From assembly GCA_964558915.1 (NCBI GenBank), contig CAZLFV010000012.1:1-42929 (forward strand): a DNA stretch of 42,929 nt. Direction: 5' to 3'. Both the position numbers and the translations under genes were made by a program. Positions within the stretch are counted from its first letter, which is position 1. The number at the start of each line of letters is the position of its first letter. Of this stretch, positions 1-6,760 are shown one piece after another. Below the pieces are notes generated by a model. It was not told where the DNA came from. It searched no databases and saw nothing but the letters and a program-made list of their open reading frames with translations. Source of the DNA: CAZKEW01 sp964558915 (GTDB lineage Bacteria > Acidobacteriota > Aminicenantia > Aminicenantales > UBA8522).

Positions 1-79
1 ACGCTCAAATCTAGTTAAGCTTCTTATACCACCCACCCCAATTGAAGTCAACAGACTGGATCCAAAAACAGTTTGGGCT

Positions 80-1138
80 TTATAGAAGTTTGAATTTGCG
101 GAGTTTTTTAGCGGCGGTGACAAGGGCCCGATTCTTGGCTTCGTTTTTTTTCGGCTCCCTCCAAATTGTACAGAGATGGCCGAGCATTCGCTCCGAAGAG
201 AAGGTGAACGAATCGTCGACCAGCGCCCGAACGGCTTTGAGTTTCTCGAAACTCGTCGGCAGAACCCGAAAGCCTTTTTCCAGGAACATGGGAATGGACG
301 GATAGGATTTCATCTTTTCGTAATGCCAATCGCAGATGATGATGTCCCTCGGAATCATGTTGACAGCAGGATAGGTCTTGTTCATCGATGCTTCCCACTC
401 CCCGTAGCCCGTCGCGGCGCCGTCGATCAGCCTGTCGCCCCACATCAGCATTTCAAGGCCGCGCTTTTTAACGATATGCTCGTGGAGGTCATTGACAGCC
501 TTGGCAAAAAGGTCGGCCGGATTCTTGCCCTTGCAGCGCGGGCAAAACTCGCTGGCGATCAGGAAGACTTCGTCCATGCCGACGTGCAGGGCATCGGCCT
601 CAAAAGCGTCGATCAACTCATCATATAGGTCAAAGATAATAGAGTTGAGGTCGGGGTGGAGAGGGCACCAACTCCGGCAATAAATGTCCCTGTTGCCTGG
701 GTATTGGCCGGGTGTTTCGTCGAACTCGGGATACTTGACCAGAAGTGGAAATGTTTTTTCGGCCCAGGACTGGTGGCCCAGGCTCTGGAATTCGGGAATC
801 ACCCTGATTTTGTATTCGCGGCAGAGGCTGACGACCTTCTTCATGGCCTCCTTGGGGATCGGATCATCACCGCGCAGCTCCGGATGAGAGACATATTCAT
901 AATTGTAGTCTACCTCAACGATGAGGAGATTAACGCCTAATTTGGCCAGGGCGGGGATTTGCTCGAGCAGCTCTTGCGTAGCGTTTTTCCTTTCCATGAG
1001 AACATGGAATCCAAACCAAACCGGCGCTGTGCGGGGAGCAATCGTGACCGCTTTTTTGGGCGCGCACCCCTGCTGCAAAAGGACCCCCAGCCCGAACAAC
1101 AGAGCCAAAGTTAGCCAAAAAGCCCTTCTTCTTTTCAT
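80..1138 (-). CDS. GH20-like glycosidase, probable lipoprotein
   Basis: Probable exported beta-N-acetylhexosaminidase-type enzyme of 352 residues. The N-terminus has a basic start, a hydrophobic stretch at about residues 7-22 and Cys25, so a lipoprotein is plausible although the residues before the cysteine (QQG) are a poor lipobox. The rest is a single TIM-barrel-like domain. The motif HVGMDEVF at residues 185-192 contains the adjacent Asp189-Glu190 pair that, in GH20 enzymes, orients the acetamido group and donates the proton. It lacks the extra N-terminal domain of classical hexosaminidases, so it is a short GH20-like form; the substrate is unknown. A purine-rich GGGAG lies about 9 bases before the ATG. 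It is a single gene, divergent from sppA. Confidence 0.78.
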   Translation of the reverse strand: MKRRRAFWLTLALLFGLGVLLQQGCAPKKAVTIAPRTAPVWFGFHVLMERKNATQELLEQIPALAKLGVNLLIVEVDYNYEYVSHPELRGDDPIPKEAMKKVVSLCREYKIRVIPEFQSLGHQSWAEKTFPLLVKYPEFDETPGQYPGNRDIYCRSWCPLHPDLNSIIFDLYDELIDAFEADALHVGMDEVFLIASEFCPRCKGKNPADLFAKAVNDLHEHIVKKRGLEMLMWGDRLIDGAATGYGEWEASMNKTYPAVNMIPRDIIICDWHYEKMKSYPSIPMFLEKGFRVLPTSFEKLKAVRALVDDSFTFSSERMLGHLCTIWREPKKNEAKNRALVTAAKKLRKFKLL

Positions 1139-1172
1139 GACCTTTTTCTCCCTATCATAAATTTAGCTTTTG

Positions 1173-1202
1173 ATATTACCGCAAACAAAATCGCTTTTAC
1201 AA
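1173..1202 (-). promoter_or_regulatory. Candidate sigma70-type promoter of the GH20-like gene
   Basis: On the minus strand TTGTAA (1197-1202) and TAATAT (1173-1178) are separated by 18 bases and lie about 35 bases before the start codon at 1138. The match is moderate and the placement is inferred from consensus only. Confidence 0.45.
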
Positions 1203-1241
1203 GCTATTGAATGAGCCGAGAAGCATCTCTGGACATGAGAC

Positions 1242-1504
1242 CTTCATGATGTGGCGCAGGAGGCCGCCCTGAAGCCCCGGGGGAAGAGGCGAGGGTCTTG
1301 GGCGAGGAAGCCCGTCGAAGACTGAGCGGGCACGGTTTCTCGACCGAAGGGAGAGAAGAGCGAAGGATGAGTCGGAGCGAGTTTCCTCGCCGGGGAAACG
1401 GGCGGGCTGACGAACCCAAACCCGAGCCTCGACGGGGGAACCGACGGGACTGGTTCCCCCGGGGGCCGGGGGCAGAGGGCGGCCTCCTGCGCCACATCGA
1501 ATCA
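1242..1504. repeat. Long palindromic element, copy A
   Basis: A GC-rich element fills most of the 458-base gap between the GH20-like gene and sppA. Its ends form a perfect 23-base inverted repeat: 1248-1270, beginning GATGTGGCGCAGG, and 1476-1498, ending CCTGCGCCACATC. The pairing continues inward through CCCCGGGGGAA (about 1275-1284) and TTCCCCCGGGGG (about 1454-1465), then weakens. Outside the inverted repeat the ends differ: CTTCAT on the left and GAATCA on the right. Both outer sequences recur at 32614-32651. Open frames across it on both strands are a by-product of GC-rich sequence and match nothing I recognise. A small palindromic mobile element or structured RNA is possible. Confidence 0.8.
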
Positions 1505-1557
1505 AACAAGAGGAACTGCTTGCACCGAGGCCCCCAACGCATCGCGGCAAAGGTTTG

Positions 1558-1566
1558 TGTTATAAT
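1558..1566 (+). promoter_or_regulatory. Extended -10 element upstream of sppA
   Basis: TG, one base, then a perfect TATAAT at 1561-1566, about 30 bases before the sppA start at 1597. No convincing -35 lies upstream, which is usual for extended -10 promoters. It sits about 55 bases past the end of the palindromic element. Confidence 0.55.
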
Positions 1567-1596
1567 TCGTTGCCCTTCCAAAGAAAGGAGACGACA

Positions 1597-2571
1597 ATGA
1601 GAAAAAATTGGGCCTGCGCAGGCGCAATGCTTTTGTTGTTGACCGGTTGGGCTTGCCATTTTCACCTCGATTTTATGGGGACTGAAAAAATCAGAGAAGT
1701 GCTCCTTGTCGAGAGTCGCGCCAAAGAAAAAATACTCATCATCGATGTGGCGGGAATGATCAGCACTATAGGACAGACCAGCCTCTTCAATCGAGAAGGC
1801 GACGTTCTTTCCCAAGTCTATTACAGGCTGGAACAAGCTTCACAGGATAAACCGGTCCGCGGGATCATTTTAAGGCTGGATACGCCTGGCGGTGAAGTGA
1901 CCTCGAGTGACATCATCTATCACGAGATCCTGAGATTCAAGAAGAAGACGGGCTTGCCCGTCGTGGGATTAATGATGGGAGTAGCTGCTTCGGGCGGCTA
2001 TTACATCGCCTCGGCCTGTGATTATGTCGTTGCCCATCCCTCAACCATCACCGGGAGCATCGGCGTTATCTCCTATTACCCTAGTGTCGGAGACCTTTTC
2101 GCCAAGTTCGGAGTAAAAACGCAGGTTATCAAATCGGGCCAAATGAAGGATGCCGGGAGCCCTTTCCGCGACCTGAGCCAGGAAGAGCAGAAGGTCTTCC
2201 AGGGCATTATCGATGAGCTCTATGAGAGATTCCTCCAGGTCGTTTACGAAAGACGGAAGGGCGCCATTTCCGAGGGGGAGCTCCGGAAAATCGCTGACGG
2301 CCGGGTTTACACCGCTCTCCAGGCGCTGAGATTGCACTTAATCGATGAGGTCGGCTATTTCGATGTGGCCCTGGCCAAGACGCTTTCCCTGGCCTCGCTT
2401 AAAGAAGCCAAGGTCGTTGCCTACACCTATTATCCCTCGAGAAAAACGAATCTTTACGCCTCCCAACTCACCAAGCCCGGGCTTTTTGAGGGGAAGGGCA
2501 TTGAAGATATCATTCCCAGTTTAAAAAGCGGGTTTTATTATCTCTGGCTGCCGCAGCTGAAGGCCGATTGA
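1597..2571 (+). CDS. sppA: Signal peptide peptidase SppA-type serine protease (S49), lipoprotein-like
   Basis: Membrane-attached S49 protease expected to cleave residual signal peptides or other membrane peptides. The ATG at 1597 is preferred over an upstream in-frame start at 1555 because GAAAGGAG precedes it by 6-7 bases and it opens a signal sequence with lipobox-like LTGWAC (Cys20). The Ser nucleophile is Ser132 in GVAASGGYY and the general base Lys184 in KSGQMKD. This 52-residue spacing equals that of the Bacillus SppA Ser-Lys dyad. The 324-residue length fits the short, one-domain SppA form. A lipid anchor in place of a transmembrane helix is slightly unusual and is inferred from the lipobox. 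It ends 3 bases from the convergent osmC-like gene. Confidence 0.88.
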   Translation: MRKNWACAGAMLLLLTGWACHFHLDFMGTEKIREVLLVESRAKEKILIIDVAGMISTIGQTSLFNREGDVLSQVYYRLEQASQDKPVRGIILRLDTPGGEVTSSDIIYHEILRFKKKTGLPVVGLMMGVAASGGYYIASACDYVVAHPSTITGSIGVISYYPSVGDLFAKFGVKTQVIKSGQMKDAGSPFRDLSQEEQKVFQGIIDELYERFLQVVYERRKGAISEGELRKIADGRVYTALQALRLHLIDEVGYFDVALAKTLSLASLKEAKVVAYTYYPSRKTNLYASQLTKPGLFEGKGIEDIIPSLKSGFYYLWLPQLKAD

Positions 2572-2574
2572 GCC

Positions 2575-2982
2575 CTAACCCGAAACTTTCGTTACGATCT
2601 CGAAGGCCGGCGGGTTCAGGAGATGGACTTTCACGGTGCAGCTATTCACCGCTTTGATGACGGCATTTTTGTATTTTTCCGGAAACTCTGGGGGAAGAAG
2701 GAGGTCAATCATAATTTTGTCAATCATCTTGCTCTCCGGGCCTTTTTCAGTCCTCATCACCACACCCGCCTTGTCGGTCGGGATTCCCCTCTCCCGGCAG
2801 AAGGCCAGGACATAATACCCTGCGCAGGTGGCAACCGAGACAAGAAAGAGGTCGAAAGGAGAGAGAGCCGTGCCTTCGCCGCCCTCACTCACAGGCTGAT
2901 CTGTCTTGACCATAAAGCCTTTGTATTCGGCATCAACCCGCAAACCCCCGGATAGGGTTACCTTGATCTCAGGCCTATTCAT
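2575..2982 (-). CDS. OsmC family peroxiredoxin-like protein
   Basis: OsmC/Ohr-family cytoplasmic protein, 135 residues, expected to reduce organic hydroperoxides with two cysteines. The candidate pair is Cys53 (SVATCAGYYV) and Cys115 (NSCTV), in the positions used by OsmC. The segment GEGTALSPFDLFLVSVATC is the family hallmark. The start at 2982 is chosen because GGAGGAGG lies just upstream; a longer frame from 3051 has no such site. It is convergent with sppA and divergent from the DUF2284 gene. OsmC members of this subtype in anaerobes may act on other thiol or acyl substrates, so the peroxidase role is family knowledge only. Confidence 0.88.
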   Translation of the reverse strand: MNRPEIKVTLSGGLRVDAEYKGFMVKTDQPVSEGGEGTALSPFDLFLVSVATCAGYYVLAFCRERGIPTDKAGVVMRTEKGPESKMIDKIMIDLLLPPEFPEKYKNAVIKAVNSCTVKVHLLNPPAFEIVTKVSG

Positions 2983-3127
2983 GTCTTCCTCCTCCGAAAA
3001 AATAAGGGACGCTCCAGAAAAACCGCAGAAAATATGGGCATCGTAAAGCAAAAATATTATAATTCATAGTGCCTGTCGCGAGAAGATAAAATTCACAAGA
3101 TTAGGAATTTCTTGGAAGGAGGCCTCC

Positions 3128-3667
3128 ATGGTTAAGCGCAAAGGATTGGCGGACGTATTCCGGCGCCATGGGTTCACAGATTTCAAGTGGATCGATCCCA
3201 AAAAAATCGTGGTGGCCCAATGGCCCCGGGTGAAGTGCCTCTACGGATGCGCGGAATACGGAAAAACACCCACCTGTCCGCCCAACACGCCATCGGTCTC
3301 CGAATGCAAGCAATTTTTTCGCGAATACCGCCTGGCTGCCGTATTCCACTTCGAAAAAAAAGTGGCCAGACCAGAGGACCGCTTTCCCTGGACCCGGAAA
3401 ATTAACCTCAAACTTCTAAAACTGGAGCGAGAAATTTTTCTCTCAGGGTGCGAGAAGGCTTTTCTTCTCTTCCTGGATAGCTGCAACATCTGCGCTAAGT
3501 GCCCGGGGAAAAAAGAGCTCTGTAAGCAACCGAAAATGTCCCGGCCGACTCCTGATGCCCTGGCCGTTGACGTTTATTCGACGGTGAGGCAAATCGGTTA
3601 CCCGATAGAGGTTCTTTCCCGGTACGACCAGACGATGAACCGGTATGCCTTTCTGCTCGTTGAATAG
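3128..3667 (+). CDS. DUF2284 predicted metal-binding protein
   Basis: Cytoplasmic protein of 179 residues matching the DUF2284 pattern: a cysteine group in the first third (CLYGCAEYGKTPTCPP) and another near the middle (CNICAKCPGKKELCKQP), suited to bind an Fe-S cluster or zinc. The biochemical role of the family is not established. A strong GGAAGGAGG site precedes the ATG. It lies 50 bases before the next gene, so the two are probably cotranscribed. A TATAAT at 3058-3063 could be its -10 element but lacks a recognisable -35. Confidence 0.82.
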   Translation: MVKRKGLADVFRRHGFTDFKWIDPKKIVVAQWPRVKCLYGCAEYGKTPTCPPNTPSVSECKQFFREYRLAAVFHFEKKVARPEDRFPWTRKINLKLLKLEREIFLSGCEKAFLLFLDSCNICAKCPGKKELCKQPKMSRPTPDALAVDVYSTVRQIGYPIEVLSRYDQTMNRYAFLLVE

Positions 3668-3717
3668 AAAGGCAAGACAATGAAGACTGCAAAGGAGAGG
3701 TCTGAGGGGGTGACTCG

Positions 3718-4284
3718 ATGACCGCATTAGTCAGATGCAGAGCCTGTGGCTTTGTCACGAGAGAAAATAAACTCAAGGACAAGTGTGCCGCCTGCGGCGC
3801 TCCGCGGAGCGCATTTGTTCCCTATACCGACGCCGTCTCAGAGCGAAGGCGCAGGATGCTTGACCTGAACCTGCATCCCGTGTTGGTCCATTTTCCTCAG
3901 GCCTTCTCCACTTTTGTTTTCGCCCTGTCTATAACACTTCTTATTTTCAAAGGAGATCTGAAGGACATTTTCGTCTCCTCGATAAAAGTGCTCTCCCCCG
4001 TCCTTCCCATCGCGGTTGCAGCGTCAGTTGCCGCCGGATATCTCGACGGAAAAACCCGGTTCAAAAAAGTGAAACGGTCCCCGATCCTGAAGAAAAAAAT
4101 CGCCTTGGCTGCGATTCTCTTAGTCGTCTCGCTGGCTCTGGCTTTTCTGACATGGTTGAGTGATCTTTCTCTTGTTGGCAACCGGGCAGCCGCGACTACC
4201 TTGGCCCTGGGAGCGTTTGCCTGCAGCTTTTTCTTGGGATTATTGGGGCAAAAGATTCTGGGGTCCGCAATGCCAGGCGATTAA
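3718..4284 (+). CDS. Zinc-ribbon plus DUF2231-like membrane protein
   Basis: Protein of 188 residues with two parts. Residues about 6-30 form a rubredoxin-like zinc ribbon (CRACGF...CAACGAP, two CxxC pairs) like the C-terminal domain of rubrerythrins. The rest is a membrane domain with about four hydrophobic helices that starts with LNLHPVLVHFPQAF, the HPxxVHFP motif of DUF2231. The motif His residues could bind haem or a metal. The combination suggests a small membrane redox or electron-transfer protein; this is inference. GAGGGGG precedes the ATG by 7 bases. It follows the DUF2284 gene closely. Confidence 0.7.
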   Translation: MTALVRCRACGFVTRENKLKDKCAACGAPRSAFVPYTDAVSERRRRMLDLNLHPVLVHFPQAFSTFVFALSITLLIFKGDLKDIFVSSIKVLSPVLPIAVAASVAAGYLDGKTRFKKVKRSPILKKKIALAAILLVVSLALAFLTWLSDLSLVGNRAAATTLALGAFACSFFLGLLGQKILGSAMPGD

Positions 4285-4418
4285 TCGGGGTGGATCGCAT
4301 CGTTAGCCACTTCTCATCGCCCGTTTGGAATGAATTATATGCCCCCTATCACCATAAGGAATTCATACTAAATAATTTAAAAAAACCAACATAAAAATAA
4401 ATTAACTTAAGCTATATA

Positions 4419-4447
4419 TTGACTTTATTTATTAATTGTGGTATATA
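4419..4447 (+). promoter_or_regulatory. Sigma70-type promoter of the HTH/SHOCT unit
   Basis: TTGACT (4419-4424) and TATATA (4442-4447) with a 17-base spacer, inside a very AT-rich stretch (about 4340-4460) that stands out from its surroundings. The start codon of the downstream regulator is 31 bases past the -10. Confidence 0.75.
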
Positions 4448-4478
4448 TAATTAAGGAAATGAACTGAGGGGGTCCAAA

Positions 4479-4844
4479 ATGAACCAAGATTGGCTGGAAC
4501 TCACCAAGATTACTCGTGGAGCCCCAATGACTGTGGAAAAGGTTAGGCTCAAGGATACTGGCATTGCCATCGAGGGGAGTTTCGAGCTCCCCCATCTCGC
4601 CCGCCTGATCATGGAAGATCAGATCTTCGTCATAGCCTTTGTCCGCTCACACGGCTCCATCAAGGAGATGGAGAGGCTTTTCGGGATCAGCTATCCGACG
4701 GTCAAGAACCGGCTGAATTCCATCGCCGGCCAGCTCGAATTCGTGGATATCAACCCACCATCGTCACGCTCCGAGATCCTGGAAATGCTCGACCGTGGGG
4801 AGATCTCGGTGGAGGAAGCGCTGAAAAAAATGAAAGGCGAATAA
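4479..4844 (+). CDS. DUF2089-type HTH regulator with C-terminal SHOCT-like tail
   Basis: Probable DNA-binding protein of 121 residues. The centre (about residues 45-90, including SIKEMERLFGISYPTVKNRL) reads as a helix-turn-helix of the DUF2089 type; the zinc ribbon often found at the N-terminus of that family is absent. The C-terminus (about 97-121) is a SHOCT-like helix pair: EILEMLDRGEISVEEALKKM. The next gene begins with a closely similar motif, so the two products may interact. GAGGGGG precedes the ATG. It has its own promoter at 4419-4447 and may control itself and its neighbour; that is inference. Confidence 0.72.
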   Translation: MNQDWLELTKITRGAPMTVEKVRLKDTGIAIEGSFELPHLARLIMEDQIFVIAFVRSHGSIKEMERLFGISYPTVKNRLNSIAGQLEFVDINPPSSRSEILEMLDRGEISVEEALKKMKGE

Positions 4845-4873
4845 TAATCATTTTTCTCTAGAGGAGGTCCATA

Positions 4874-5284
4874 ATGAGCGAAGAACGAAAGAAAATCCTG
4901 GAGATGCTCCAGCAAGGAAAGATCACTGTGGAGGAGGCGGAAAAGCTGCTGGCCGCGCTCGCTTCCCCAGAAGAGACCGGATCCGGCGCTGGGAAATCGT
5001 GCTGCAAATACCTGCGCGTCCAGGTCGAACCCGGCCCGGCAAGTATGGATCAGGACCGGGTCAACATCCGCGTTCCACTGAAGCTCATCCGGGCAGGGCT
5101 CAAGTGGGCGGCTTTTATCCCCAAACATGCCCACTCAAGCATCAACAAAGCCCTCCAGGAAAAGGGAATCGAGATGGATTTTTCCACTATCACCGCGCAG
5201 GATATCGAAGAGCTCGTCAGCCAGCTCAACGACCTGACTGTGGAGGTCGAAGGCAAGGAGAAGGTCCGAATCTGCTGCGAATAA
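4874..5284 (+). CDS. SHOCT-like domain protein, partner of the HTH regulator
   Basis: Protein of 136 residues. The first 28 residues carry the SHOCT-like motif KILEMLQQGKITVEEAEKLL, seen at the N-terminus of YvlB/LiaX-type envelope-stress proteins. A linker with GKSCC follows, then an alpha/beta region with no motif I can name, ending RICCE. Two CC pairs (about residues 43-44 and 134-135) are notable and could bind a metal or form disulfides. It starts 29 bases after the regulator with an AGAGGAGG site, so it is in the same operon. It may be a co-regulator or sensor for the HTH protein; the function is unknown. Confidence 0.68.
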   Translation: MSEERKKILEMLQQGKITVEEAEKLLAALASPEETGSGAGKSCCKYLRVQVEPGPASMDQDRVNIRVPLKLIRAGLKWAAFIPKHAHSSINKALQEKGIEMDFSTITAQDIEELVSQLNDLTVEVEGKEKVRICCE

Positions 5285-5324
5285 TCATTTTCCCATCGAC
5301 TTGGAGTTTGGCGCTTCCATTTTG

Positions 5325-5348
5325 AGGCGAATATTCTTCCAGTCGCCT
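5325..5348. terminator. Weak bidirectional hairpin between convergent genes
   Basis: AGGCGA (5325-5330) can pair with TCGCCT (5343-5348) across a 12-base loop, in the 98-base gap between the SHOCT-like gene and dut. There is no strong T-run on either side, so terminator activity is uncertain. Confidence 0.3.
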
Positions 5349-5382
5349 TTCGGGAAGTCCTGATGACCGCTAAAAAGGTTTC

Positions 5383-5811
5383 TTAGAATTGGCCGGTGCT
5401 GCCGAACCCGCCATGTCCGCGCGATGTCTTGTCCAGTTCCTCGGCCTCGACGATAGCCACGGTTTCCAGCGGCTGGATGAGCATCTGGGCAATCTTCATC
5501 CCTTTTTTAATGACATAGGGCTCCTTAGCCAAGTTGGCCATAACGACCCGGACCTCTCCTCTGTAGCCGGAGTCGACAACGCCGGCGAGCCGATGCACGC
5601 CACACAATGAGATCCCGCTTTTGTCCCAGATCAGCCCGACATAGCCCTCCGGAATAGCCATCTGAATTCCGGTCGGAATCGGCTTTGCCTCTCCCGGCTG
5701 GATCACATCATCCACCAATGAAAAGAGGTCCATTCCCGCATCGCCCGGATGACTGTAGCTGGGAATCCTGGCCTCAGGGTCGATCTTTTTGACTTTCAAT
5801 TTGATTTTCAT
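5383..5811 (-). CDS. dut: Deoxyuridine 5'-triphosphate nucleotidohydrolase (dUTPase)
   Basis: Trimeric dUTPase of 142 residues that hydrolyses dUTP to dUMP and pyrophosphate, keeping uracil out of DNA and feeding dTMP synthesis. All five family motifs are present: PGDAGMDL (22-29), WDKSGIS (62-68), GVVDSGYRGE (77-86) with the catalytic Asp80, GMKIAQMLI (104-112), and the C-terminal arm RGHGGFGSTG (131-140). Motif 2 reads DKSG in place of the commoner PRSG, so the arginine is replaced by lysine. It is the last gene of the nrdD operon, starting 3 bases after nrdG, which ties dUTP removal to dNTP supply. Confidence 0.95.
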   Translation of the reverse strand: MKIKLKVKKIDPEARIPSYSHPGDAGMDLFSLVDDVIQPGEAKPIPTGIQMAIPEGYVGLIWDKSGISLCGVHRLAGVVDSGYRGEVRVVMANLAKEPYVIKKGMKIAQMLIQPLETVAIVEAEELDKTSRGHGGFGSTGQF

Positions 5812-5814
5812 TGT

Positions 5815-6513
5815 TTAGACACCCTCAATGCGCACTTCGGAAAAATAGGGCCTTAAAAGCTCAGCCATCCCTTCAATCTCTTCACGCGAGTAGGGCTTGA
5901 CCTGAAGGTAATTCCGGTCGATGGTATGGCGGGGGGAATACTGCTGGACCTGAAAGACCCGGGCTCCCTTGAGCAACGCGGCAACCTCCAGGAGGTCCTC
6001 TTCCCCGACCAAGCCAGGCACGACGGTCGTCCTAAACGTATGCGGCACACCGGATTTCCTAATGATCTCTATGCTCCGGCTGATATCGGCCTCAACCACT
6101 TCCGAGCGGGTCACTTGTTTATATTTTCTCAGGGGAGCCTTGACATCCATGGCGATATAGTCGACAAGCTTCGTCTTCAAAACTTCTTCCAGCCTTGAGG
6201 GAAGGGAGCCGTTGGTGTCGATCTTGACCTGAAGACCCCTGTCTTTGATGACGTGAAGAAGGACCTCGAGCTCCTGCTCAAGAAGCGGCTCGCCGCCACT
6301 CACGCAGATGGCCTCCAGCCAGCCTTTTCGGGCATCAAGATAAGAGATGAAATAGTCCAGCGGCATCGTCGGAAGCGTCTGAGGCCTGAGAACCAGGTCG
6401 GCATTATGGCAGTAGGGACAGCGGAAATTGCAGCCGCCCAAGAAGATGGTGGAAGAAATGAACCCCGGAAAGTCAAGCGGAGCAAATTTCTCTAATCCCT
6501 TGATTTCAACCAA
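5815..6513 (-). CDS. nrdG: Anaerobic ribonucleotide reductase activating protein (radical SAM)
   Basis: Radical-SAM activase of 232 residues that installs the glycyl radical on NrdD, using a 4Fe-4S cluster held by CxxxCxxC (Cys28, Cys32, Cys35, in GGCNFRCPYCHN) and S-adenosylmethionine. The SGGEP motif, which contacts the SAM amino group, is also present. It is longer than E. coli NrdG (about 154 residues) and resembles the NrdG2/PflA-like form common in anaerobes. Its start overlaps the end of the redoxin gene by 22 bases, and dut follows after 3 bases. Confidence 0.92.
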   Translation of the reverse strand: MVEIKGLEKFAPLDFPGFISSTIFLGGCNFRCPYCHNADLVLRPQTLPTMPLDYFISYLDARKGWLEAICVSGGEPLLEQELEVLLHVIKDRGLQVKIDTNGSLPSRLEEVLKTKLVDYIAMDVKAPLRKYKQVTRSEVVEADISRSIEIIRKSGVPHTFRTTVVPGLVGEEDLLEVAALLKGARVFQVQQYSPRHTIDRNYLQVKPYSREEIEGMAELLRPYFSEVRIEGV

Positions 6514-6758
6514 GTTTCGAGCTCCGCCTGGTGGTTGAAAATCCCGAGCACCTGGCCGTTCTCGCGCAGCACAAAAACAGGCAGGACGATGGCCCCCTTC
6601 TCATCTCGCCGAATCTGGCCGAGGAATTCTCGGACGCGCAGCTTGCCATCCTTTTGAACGAGGCTCAGCTCCTGGCCCTCAAGCACCGTCTCTTTCAGAT
6701 ACTTCTTGAAAGCGTCGCATTTATCGCAGTTCGGGTATGTGAAAAGAAGATAATCCAT
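6492..6758 (-). CDS. Glutaredoxin/thioredoxin-like CxxC redoxin
   Basis: Small 88-residue thioredoxin-fold protein with an N-terminal CxxC in YPNCDKCDAF (Cys10, Cys13) and a later LPVFVLRENGQVLGIF strand pair with the expected cis-Pro. It starts 2 bases after the nrdD stop codon and overlaps nrdG by 22 bases; no clear ribosome-binding site is visible, so translation is probably coupled to nrdD. The position between nrdD and nrdG suggests it is the electron donor for the reductase, as redoxins are for some class III enzymes that do not use formate. That role is inference. Confidence 0.8.
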   Translation of the reverse strand: MDYLLFTYPNCDKCDAFKKYLKETVLEGQELSLVQKDGKLRVREFLGQIRRDEKGAIVLPVFVLRENGQVLGIFNHQAELETWLKSRD

Positions 6759-6760
6759 AG

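Noticed and set aside
1204..1836. Long minus-strand open frame across the palindromic element and the start of sppA (about 210 codons)
   Set aside because: It is composed of low-complexity Arg/Pro/Ser sequence from GC-rich repeats, has no ribosome-binding site, and opposes the clear sppA reading frame.
3058..3063. TATAAT as the -10 element for the DUF2284 gene
   Set aside because: There is no acceptable -35 or extended -10 around it and the region is AT-rich, so it stays a remark in the gene entry.
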